A DNA stretch of 64,000 nucleotides from Rana temporaria. Its lineage: Eukaryota > Chordata > Amphibia > Anura > Ranidae. The translations under genes were made by a program, and so were the position numbers. Where the stretch lies: assembly GCF_905171775.1 (NCBI RefSeq), contig NC_053490.1, positions 458,700,643 to 458,764,642 on the forward strand. The letters run 5' to 3'. Below the pieces are notes generated by a model. It was given only the letters and a program-made list of their open reading frames with translations, searched no databases and was not told the origin of the DNA. Below are positions 32,545 through 41,700 of this stretch, piece by piece; position 1 is the stretch's first letter; each line of letters begins with the position of its first letter.

Positions 32545-34560
32545 TTGGATGTATATATATAGATATGCAGCTGTAGATAGAAAGAGAATTTGGATGGATA
32601 GAGAATTATAAAATGTTACTTTAATTTGGACCTTCTAACTTGTCTGTCTTTTCCCTTCTCTAGGATCATTTATTCTACGTAATGGAGTTTCTGAGTGGAG
32701 GAGATCTATGGAAGTGGATATGCACCGAGGGACCATTTGACCTTAACACCCTCAGACTCCTGGCGGCAGAACTCCTGTGCGGTCTTCAATACCTACATTC
32801 TAGAGGTGTAGCTCATAGGTAAGTAACTTTAATATAGACATCAATCCTTTTACAATACACCACTCCCGTTGCCCAACGCCTGAACTGTTGCTAAATCCCA
32901 TTTGTTTAGAAGATGATGGTGAGCGCACACTTTCCCGCTCATCCAGTGTCTGCCCTTCTACTGGCCATACACAAAAGATAAGAGGGTGGACACTGGATCA
33001 TTTTAAACATTTACTTTACTTTACTTTACTTTACTTCTATAGTGTTGTTTATAAATGGCTATATTGCTGTCCATTTGGTGGTATCTAAGGGGTTAATGAT
33101 CATACCGCTCATTTAGTGCAATCAGTTCATGAAAGATACAATTTTTTTCTGGATTGTATTATTCTGTGTATGGGCAGCGCTAGGAAAGGGAGCTTTGTAA
33201 ATGTTAATCCCTTTATGGATCAGTATAATTGTGATATTGGTGGGATAATTGTCTGAACCACAGTTCTCACATTTTCTTTCTCAACAGGGACCTGAAGCTT
33301 GAAAATGTTCTTGTGGAATGCGCTGGACATGTGAAATATGCTGATTTTGGTGAGGCAGCAACCAACTTGTTTGGATCGAGGACCGAGACAAGAATTGTTG
33401 GTACAGAGACGTACATGGCCCCAGAGGTAAGTTATAGACCCATCATCAGTTAAAAAAAAAAAAAAAAAATGTTAATGCTGATTTCCAGCTGGACTTCTCA
33501 TCCTGATCCTTCTCTTTCTCTCTGATTTTTCCACAGATAATTTGGGGTATGCCACATGACAAAACCGTGGACTATTTCTCCTTGGGGATTATGCTTTTCG
33601 AGATGGCCTTCAATTATCACCCATTCAATGACTCTGATGTGAGTGTTTCCATATGCTATGATTCGCCGGATTACCCAGAGGGTGCAGATCCTGATCTTGT
33701 GGCCTTTTTAAACAAGGTAAGTAGTGATACTAAAGCTAGGAAAGTAGATACGTAGGCTCAACCAATGAGCCATTGCACTTTATGAATGTAGTTTGCGCTT
33801 TGTCTGTTTTGGGACTCTGTAGAAAGTTTAGCGCAATTAATTCTAATGATTGTAAAGAAAAGTGTGCTAGGAGGTGAAGGAAACCTGCCACACGACCTTG
33901 ACATATGTCATTTGTCAAAGCACTCTCCTCCTATGAGCAAATATTTGCAACATTATATTAGTGATACACCACAGACTCCACATTGCACTCTGCATTTTAT
34001 TAATAGAACGTAAATTGCCAGCGCCATGTGCAATGTGGAGTATTTCTTGCGGTGTGCATAGGCCGCAGGTCTTTATAAATAGCCCTTTTAGCATTTTGGT
34101 GCCATTACTGTAATCTTATGTTTCACTGTTGTCTGTTTTCCCCATAGCTCCTGTGCAAAGACCAGCAAGAACGCAAAGAAGCCATTGCCAACATACGAGA
34201 CGACCGATTTTTACAAGGAATAAATTGGGAGAAGGTCAAAGCAGGGGAGACACAACCGCCATTTTTTGTTCGTCGAGTGGCAAGTAGAATTTTGACCCTA
34301 TTTATGAAGGAATCTGAGCATTCCTTCTTCACTTAAAGGATAAGTTTGTCTTTTAACAAAAAAATAATAAATTGTTCTCTTTTTTATTTTTTCAGGGCCA
34401 TAGAAATTTGACAAGGCAGACAATAGAGCTGGAAGAGCTCAAAGGAGAGGACACATCAATTCCATTCGACCTACAGTATCTCTTCGATGGCTTTTCATTT
34501 GTTAGCAACACATGGAGAGTCATGCAGAGGCTAAACAGAGGCCAAAACACCAGGCTGTAG
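26938..34560 (+). CDS. AGC-type serine/threonine protein kinase with repeat-encoded basic N-terminus (8 exons)
   Basis: Exons: 26938-27517, 30296-30423, 31351-31518, 32664-32818, 33288-33426, 33537-33716, 34148-34276, 34396-34560, giving 547 residues. Residues about 20-170 are eight 19-residue repeats with RKRRREE clusters, a likely nuclear-localising or nucleic-acid-binding tail. The kinase domain has the Gly loop GVGGYGKV (231-237), VAIK (Lys252), alpha-C Glu269, HRDLKLEN (Asp345, Lys347, Asn350), DFG (Asp363), APE (388-390) and DxxSLG (402-407). The C-tail has a PPFF segment and hydrophobic motif FDGFSF (523-528), as in AGC kinases. All motifs needed for catalysis are present. The activation segment reads TETRIVGTETYMAPE, so the usual GTPEY is GTETY and Arg379 aligns with the PDK1-target Thr. 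Closest by eye to PKC/SGK-like single-domain kinases expanded in frogs; no symbol can be assigned. Exon phases 1,0,0,2,0,0,0 all agree. The start codon is the first in frame. Confidence 0.85.
27603..28174. mobile_element. Harbinger-like MITE with TGCCGCGTACACACGATC ends (kinase intron 1)
   Basis: TGCCGCGTACACACGATCGT at the left, CAATCGTGTGTATGCGGCA at the right, flanked by GAA and TAA. Interior ggttctaaaaaattacgttt palindromes resemble the element at 18822-19313. Confidence 0.8.
28187..29176. mobile_element. TTAACCACT-family element, nearly full length (kinase intron 1)
   Basis: Starts TTAACCACTAGCTGACCGCG, ends GGTAAGTGGTTAA, i.e. inverted ends on TTAA. The interior includes the hairpin gcccggcgggcgcgatcgcc and the block caaaccaatcaataaacgct, found again at 51995-53530, 56230-56640 and 59639-60170. 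No transposase frame. Confidence 0.78.
29345..29636. mobile_element. hAT-like MITE remnant (TTCTCAACC ends, kinase intron 1)
   Basis: caaccattctcaaccagggc at the left and gagttgaaaaaagctgat at the right resemble the CAGTGTTTCTCAACC ends of widespread vertebrate hAT elements. The internal gggttccttgag fits. Target duplication is not clear. Confidence 0.5.
30296..30423 (+). CDS. Kinase exon 2: linker and glycine loop
   Basis: Acceptor tctctctctag, donor gtaagt. Encodes the linker MTSVHKAEHEW and FVYHKILGVGGYGK, ending inside the ATP-binding loop. Confidence 0.9.
31351..31518 (+). CDS. Kinase exon 3: VAIK lysine and alpha-C helix
   Basis: Acceptor ctcctatag, donor gtaagt, phase 0 at both ends. 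Encodes VVLATHRES, LVAIKIVRK and ILTERQVMEIVGSNRFF. Confidence 0.92.
31985..32600. repeat. GATA/GATG-type simple repeats in kinase intron 3
   Basis: Degenerate tagatagatggatata repeats with a pure (GATA)n run of about 18 units at 32470-32543. Confidence 0.93.
32664..32818 (+). CDS. Kinase exon 4: hinge to catalytic loop start
   Basis: Acceptor cccttctctag, donor gtaagt, ends in phase 2 within the HRD arginine codon. Encodes FYVMEFLSGGDLW (hinge) and GLQYLHSRGVAH. Confidence 0.93.
33288..33426 (+). CDS. Kinase exon 5: catalytic loop, DFG and activation segment
   Basis: Acceptor tctcaacag, donor gtaagt. Encodes RDLKLENVLVE, KYADFGEAA and the segment to YMAPE. Confidence 0.94.
33537..33716 (+). 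CDS. Kinase exon 6: C-lobe
   Basis: Acceptor tttttccacag, donor gtaagt. Encodes DKTVDYFSLGIMLFEM, NYHPFNDSD and DPDLVAFLNK. Confidence 0.92.
34148..34276 (+). CDS. Kinase exon 7: end of C-lobe and start of AGC tail
   Basis: Acceptor ttccccatag; donor is the weaker gtggcaag, chosen because it keeps phase 0 into exon 8. Encodes CKDQQERKEAI, DDRFLQGINWEKVKAG and PPFFVRR. Confidence 0.85.
34396..34560 (+). CDS. Kinase exon 8: AGC C-tail with hydrophobic motif
   Basis: Acceptor tatttttcag; stop TAG at 34558-34560. Encodes GHRNLTRQTIELEEL and YLFDGFSFVSNTW. No clear polyadenylation signal follows; the G-rich minisatellite begins within 20 bases. Confidence 0.85.
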   Translation, partial: GHRNLTRQTIELEELKGEDTSIPFDLQYLFDGFSFVSNTWRVMQRLNRGQNTRL

Positions 34561-34566
34561 CTTTTC

Positions 34567-35900
34567 AGACATATCAGACAGTAATGGGGCAGGCTGAGGA
34601 CAGTATTGGGGGCTCAGGGCAGTTAATGGGGGCTGAGGACAGTAATGGGGGGGGGCAGAGGACAGTAATGGGTGGGGTTGATGACAATAATGGGAGGGGC
34701 TGAGGACAGTTAAGGGGGAGCGCAGCACAATAATGGGTGGCTGAGGACAATTAAGGGGGGGAGCTCAGGAAAGTAATGGGGGAGACTGAGGACAGTAATG
34801 GGGGGGGGGCTGAGGCTACCACCATTAGAATTAGCAAACATTATGTACCTCAGGACAGTAATGGGGCAGGCTGAGGACAGTTTTAGGGGGGAGTTTAGGA
34901 CAGTTATGGGGGAGACTGAAGACAAAAATGTGAGGGGGACATACAATATTGTGAAGGGAAGGTATTTACCACAAAAGATCGCCTTGTATTTGTGCAGCAT
35001 AGCTGACAATATTATTTTGATGTTTTTTTTGGGGGGGGGCCCAAAAAAAAAACATCAAAATAATATGGGGGGGGGCTCACAACAGTAATGGTACTTAGGA
35101 CAGCAATGAGGGGCTGAGTACATTAATAGGGTCACTAAGGACAGTAATGAGGGGGCTCAGGGCAGTAATGGGAGGGGGACTCAGGACAGGAATTAGGGGC
35201 GGGCTCAGGACAGTAATAGGGGGCTGAGGACATTAAAGAGGTCGCTAAGGACATGAATGGGGTTACTGAGGACTGTAATGGGGGGACCAGGACAGTAATG
35301 TGAGGTTGGGCTCAGGACAGTAAAGGGGGGCTGATGACAATAATATGAAGGGGACTGAGGACACTATTGTGAAGGGAAGGCATTTACCACAAAAGATCGC
35401 CTTGTATTTGTGCAGCATAGCTGACAATATTATTTTGATGTTTTTTTGAGGGGGGGGGGCCCAAAAAAAAACATCAAAATAATATGGGGGGGGGGGCTCA
35501 CAACAGTAATGGGACTTAGGACAGCAATGAGGGGCCGAGTACATTAATAGGGTCACTAAGGACAGTAATGAGGGGGCTCAGGGCAGTAATGGGAGGGGGA
35601 CTCAGGACAGGAATTGGGGGAGGGCTCAGGACAGTAATAGGGGGCTGAGGACATTAAAGAGGTCGCTAAGGACATGAATGGGGTTACTGAGGACTGTAAT
35701 GGGGGGACCAGGACAGTAATGTGAGGTTGGGCTCAGGACAGTAAAGGGGGGCTGATGACAATAATGTGAGGGGGACTGAGGACAGTATTGTGAAGGGAAG
35801 GCATTTACCAGAAAATACCGCCTTGTATTTGTGCAGCAGAGCTGACAATATTATTTTTATGTTTTTTTGGGGGGGGCCCAAAAAAACAACAACATCAAAA
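34567..35900. repeat. G-rich minisatellite with higher-order ~420-bp repeat
   Basis: Variable units of about 16-20 bp around gaggacagtaatggggg. A larger unit of about 420 bp recurs: gtgaagggaaggyatttacc occurs at about 34951, 35371 and 35790, each followed by a hairpin at 35008-35066, 35427-35486 and 35848-35908. The array starts right after the kinase stop codon. Confidence 0.9.
35008..35066. repeat. Hairpin with oligo-G loop, first of three copies
   Basis: atattattttgatgtttttt and its reverse complement flank a G8-10 CCC centre. Copies at 35427-35486 and 35848-35908. Confidence 0.85.
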
Positions 35901-35984
35901 TAATATTTTTGCTCAACATACACTAAAATCATTATTAGTGCACACAAACACAACATAGAGACTTCTGTGATGCCATCTACATGC

Positions 35985-37880
35985 AGGGCCGTTTGAAGGA
36001 ATTTGGGGGCCCCAAGCAAATTGGACATGGAGGCCCCCCAACCCTCCCGCACACAAAGCCTGTCAGATTTACATGCAACAGTGATGGTGGGGTTCAGACA
36101 GAGGCAGCGGTGGTGCTGTGGGGGGGGGGGTTAGACACAGGCAGGGGTGGTGGGGGGGGGAGTTTAGACACAGGCAGGGGTGGTATGGGGGTTTAGACAC
36201 AGGCAGGGGTGGTAGGGGGTTATACAGAGGCAGGGGTGGTAGGGGGTTTAGACTCAGGCAGGGGTGGTATGGGGGTTAGACACAGGCAGGGGCGGTAGGG
36301 AGGGGGGTAAGACACAGCCAGGGGTGGTAGGGGTGTTAGACAGAGGCAGGTATGCTAGGGGGGTTAGACAGAGGCAGGGGTGGTAAGGAGGGGGGTTAGA
36401 CACAAGCAGGGGTGGTGGGGGGGAGTTTAGACACAGGCAGGGGTGGTATGAGGGTTTAGACATAGGCAGGGGTGGTAGCGGGTTATACAGAGGCAGGGGT
36501 GGTAAGGGTTTAGACTCAGGCAGGGGTGGTAGGGGGGTTAGACACAGGCAGGGGCGGTAGGGAGGGGGTAAGACACAGCCAGGGGTGGTAGGGGTGTTAG
36601 ACAGAGGCAGGTTGCTAGGGGGGTTAGACAGAGGCAGGGGTGGTAAGGAGGGGGTTAGACACAGGCAGGGGTGGTAGGGAGGGGGATTAGACCCAAGCAA
36701 AGGTGGTGGGGGGAGTTTAGACACAGGCAGGGGTGGTATGGGGGTTTAGACACAGGCAGGGGTGGTAGGGGGTTATACAGAGGCAGGGGTGGTGGGGGGT
36801 TTAGACTTGGGAAGGGATGGTATGGGAGTCTAGACAGGGGTGGTAGGGAGGGGGTTAGACACAGCCAGGGGTGGTAGGTAGGTTTAGACACAGGCAGGGG
36901 TGGTAGGGAGGGGGTATGGGAGTTAGAAACAGGCAGGGGGGTTAGACACAGGCAGGGGTGGTATGGGGGTTAGACACAGGCAGGGGCAGTAGGGAGGGGG
37001 TAAGACACAGGCGGCAGGGGTGGTGGGAGGTTTAGACTTGGGAAGGGATGGTATGGGAGTCTAGACACAGGCAGGGGTGGTAGGGAGGGGGGTTAGACAC
37101 AAGCAGGGGTGGTAGGGGGGAGTTTAGACACAGGCAGGGGTGGTATGGGGGTTTAGACACAGGCAGGGGTGGTATGGGGGTTTAGACACAGCCAGGGGTG
37201 GTAGGGGGTTATACAGAGGCAGGGGTGGTAGGGGGTTTAGACTCAGGCAGGGGAGGTATGGGGGTTAGACACAGGCAGGGGCGGTAGGGAGGGGGTAAGA
37301 CACAGCCAGGGGTGGTAGGGGTGTTAGACAGAGGCAGGTGTGCTAGGGGGGTTAGACAGAGGCAGGGGTGGTAAGGAGGGGGTTAGACACAAGCAGGGGT
37401 GGTATGGGGGTTTAGACACAGGCAGGGGTGGTAGGGAGGGGGGTTAGACACAAGCAGGGGTGGTATGGGGGTTTAGACACAGGCAGGGGTGGTAGGGGGT
37501 TATACAGAGGCAGGGGTGGTGGGGGGTTTAGACTAGACTCAGGAAGGGGTGGTAGGGAGGGGGTTAGGCACAGCCAGGGGTGGTAGGTAGGTTTAGACAC
37601 AGGCAGGGGTGGTAGGGAGGGGGTATGGGAGTTAGACACAGGCAGGGGTGGTAGGGAGAGGGTTAGACACAGGCAGGGCCCAGGGTGGTAGGTAGGTTTA
37701 GACACAGGCATGGGTGGTAGGGAGGGGGTTTGACACAGCCAGGGGTGGTAGGGAGGGGGTATGTGAGTTAGACACAGGCAGGGGTGGTAGGAAGGGGGGT
37801 TAGACACAGGCAGGGGTGGTAGGCAGGGGGTATGGGAGTTGGACACAGGCAGGGATGGTATGGGAGTTAGACAGAGGCAG
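35985..37880. repeat. G-rich minisatellite (~25-32 bp) following a hAT-like end
   Basis: From about 36080, tandem variants of ttagacacaggcaggggtgg tagggggg fill 1.8 kb, with higher-order blocks repeated at about 36100, 36420 and 37090. At the left edge cagggccgtttgaaggaatt and gggggccccaagcaaa match the CAGGGCC ends of frog hAT-like elements seen at 48043 and 57636. No right end was found. Confidence 0.85.
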
Positions 37881-38753
37881 GTGGACGAGAAAAAAAAAAC
37901 GCTACATGTATGTCCATCATTAGAAGTGGGTGGATGCAGGGCGGTATTCTAATGGTGGGCATACCACACAATTTTTTGATTTCACATTGATCGATATGAA
38001 TGGAGGAATCTGATAGATTCTCCTTTTTCGTTCAGCCCATGGGCTAAACTAAAATAAAATGCTACATGTATGTCAATCATTAGAAGTGGGTGGATGCAGG
38101 GCGGCATTCTAATGGTGGGCATACCACACAATTTTTCAATTTGACATTGATCGATATGAATGAAGGAATCTGTTAGGTTCTCTTTTTTCATTCAGCCCAT
38201 GGGCTTAACGAGAAAAAAAACAAAAAACGCTACATGTATGTCCATCATTAGAAGTGGGTGGATGCAGGGCGGTATTCTAATGGTGGGCATACCACACAAT
38301 TTTTTGATTTCACATTGATCGATATGAATGGGGGAATCTGATAGATTCTCCTTTTTCGTTCAGCCCATGGGCTAAACAAAAAAAATTCTACATGTATGTC
38401 CATCATTAGAAGTGGGTGGATGCAGGGCGGTATTCTAATGGTGGGCATACCACACAATTTTTTGATTTCACATTGATCGATATTAATGGAGGAATCTGAT
38501 AGATTCTCCTTTTTCGTTCAGCCCATGGGCTAAACAAAAAAAAAATTCTACATGTATGTCCATCATTAGAAGTGGGTGGATGCAGGGCGGTATTCTAATG
38601 GTGGGTATACCACACAATTTTTTGATTTGACATTGATCTATATGAATGGAGGAATCTGTTAGGTTCTCTTTTTTCATTCAGCTTAACGAGAAAAAAAAAA
38701 CGCTGCATGTATGTCCATCATTAGAAGTGGGTGGATGCAGGGCGGTATTCTAA

Positions 38754-41700
38754 GGCCCCATGCACACGAGACGCTGCTAAACTCGAGTTCAGAGGCATTT
38801 GAGCATTTTTTGTTAATGTTATCCTATGTGTCCATGCACACAATCACGTTTTTTGGCGTTTTAAAGCGGTTGGGTTTATGTCCATTTTTTCAGACCCAAA
38901 ATTTTGGGTTCAGAAGCGTTCAGTTTTCGCGTTTCAGACGCAAATCGCGGCAAAACGCCGCTAATCACGGCAAAACGCGGTACCGCCGTTTTGCCGCGAT
39001 TTCGTTTATAGGCGTTTTTAAAGGTGACCTATTTTTTTACAACTTGTGGCAAGTGACGTGCCCAGTTGACAATCCACAACTTGTGGCAGGTGACGTGGCC
39101 AGGTGACATGGCAAGTGGACAATCCACAACTTGTGGCAGGTGACGTGGCCAGGTGACATGGCCAGCCGACAATCCACAACTTGTGGCCGATGATATGGCA
39201 GGTGATGTGGCCAGGTGACGTAGCCAGGTGATGTGGCAAGTGGACAATCCACAACTTGTGGCAGGTGACGTGCCCAGGTGACATGGCAGGTGACGTGGCC
39301 AGTGGACAATCCACAACTTGTGGCAGGTGACGTGCCCAGATGACATGGCAGGTGACGTGGCCAGTGGACAATCCACAACTTGTGGCAGGTGACGTGGCCA
39401 GGTGATTTGGCAAGTGGATAATCCACTTGTGGCAGGTGACGTGACAAGTGGACAATCCACAACTTGTGGCAGGTGTCGTGGTCAGGTGATGTGGCAAGTG
39501 GACAATCCACAACTTGTGGCAGGTGACGTGGGCAGGTGACGTGGCCAGTGGACAATCCACAACTTGTGGCAGGTGACGTGGCCAGGTCATGTGGCAGGTG
39601 ACGTGGCCAGGTCATGTGGCAGGTGATGTGGCCATGTGACATGGCAAGTGGACAATCCACAACTTGTGGCAGGTGACGTGGCCAGTGGACAATCCACAAC
39701 TTGTGGCAGGTGGTGTGGCCAGGTGACATGGCAGATGACGTGGCAAGTGGACAATAGACAACTTGAGGCAGGTGACGTGGCAAGTGACATGGCCAGGTCA
39801 CGTGGCCAGTGGACAATCCACAACTTGTGGCAGGTAACGTGGCCAGTTGACGTGGCAGGTGACGTGGCCAGTGGACAATCCACAACTTGTGGCAGGTGAC
39901 GTGGCCAGGTGACATGGCAAGTGGACAATCCACAACTTGTGGCAGGTGGCGTGGCCAGGTGACATGGCAGATGACGTGGCAAGTGGACAATACACAACTT
40001 GAGGCAGGTGACGTGGCCAGTGGACAATCCACAACTTGTGGCAGGTGACATGGCCAGCTGACAAGGGAGGTGACGTGGCAGGTGACGTGGCCAGTGGACA
40101 ATCCACAACTTGTGGCCGGTGATGTGGCAGGTGATGTGGCCAGGTGACGTAGCCAGGTGATGTGGCAAGTGGACAATCCACAACTTGTGGCAGGCGACGT
40201 GCCCAGGTGACATGGCAGGTGACGTGGCCAGTGGACAATCCACAACTTGTGGCAGGTGACGTGGCCAGGTGATTTGGCAAGTGGATAATCCACTTGTGGC
40301 AGGTGACGTGACAAGTGGACAATCCACAACTTGTGGCAGGTGTCGTGGTCAGGTGATGTGGCAAGTGGACAATCCACAACTTGTGGCAGGTGACGTGGCC
40401 AGTTGACGTGGCAGGTGACGTGGCCAGTGGACAATCCACAACTTGTGGCAGGTGACGTGGCCAGGTCATGTGGCAGGTGATGTGGCCAGGTCACGTGGCA
40501 GGTGACGTGGCCAGGTGACATGGCAAGTGGACAATCCACAACTTGTGGCAGGTGACGTGGCCAGGTGACAATCCACAACTTGTGGCGTGGCCAGGTGACA
40601 TGGCAGATGACGTGGCAAGTGGACAATAGACAACTTGAGGCAGGTGACGTGGCAAGTGACATGGCCAGGTCACGTGGCCAGTGGACAATCCACAACTTGT
40701 GGCAGGTAACGTGGCCAGTTGACGTGGCAGGTCACGTGGCCAGTGGACAATCCACAACTTGTGGCAGGTGACGTGGCCAGGTGACATGGCAAGTGGACAA
40801 TCCACAACTTGTGGCAGGTGACGTGGCCAGGTGACATGGCCAGTGGACAATCCACAACTTGTGGCAGGTGGCGTGGCCAGGTGACATGGCAGATGACGTG
40901 GCAAGTGGACAATACACAACTTGAGGCAGGTGACGTGGCAAGTGGACAATCCACAACTTGTGGTAGGTGACGTGGCCAGGTCACGTGGCCAGTGGACAAT
41001 CCACAACTTGTGGCAGGTGACGTGGCCAGTTGACATGGCAGGTGACGTGGCCAGTGGACAAACCACAACTTGTGGCAGGTGACGTGGCCAGGTGACATGG
41101 CAAGTGGACAATCCACAACTTGTGGCAGGTGACATGGCCAGGTGACATGGCCAGTGGACAATCCACAACTTGTGTCAGGTGACGTGGCCAGTTGACGTGG
41201 CAGGTGACGTGGCCAGTGGACAATCCACAACTTGTGGCAGGTGACGTGGCCAGTGGACAATCCACAACTTGTGGCGTGGCCAGGTGACATGGCAGATGAC
41301 GTGGCAAGTGGACAATAGACAACTTGAGGCAGGTGACGTGGCAAGTGACATGGCCAGGTCACGTGGCCAGTGGACAATCCACAACTTGTGGCAGGTAACG
41401 TGGCCAGTTGACGTGGCAGGTGACATGGCCAGTGGACAATCCACAACTTGTGGCAGGTGACGTGGCCAGGTGACATGGCAAGTGGACAATCCACAACTTG
41501 TGGCAGGTGACGTGGCCAGGTGACATGGCCAGTGGACAATCCACAACTTGTGGCAGGTGGCGTGGCCAGGTGACATGGCAGATGACGTGGCAAGTGGACA
41601 ATCCACAACTTGTGGCAGGTGACGTGGCCAGTGGACAATCCACAACTTGTGGCAGGTGATGTGGCCAGGTGACGTGGCAGGTGACGTGGCCAGGTGACGT

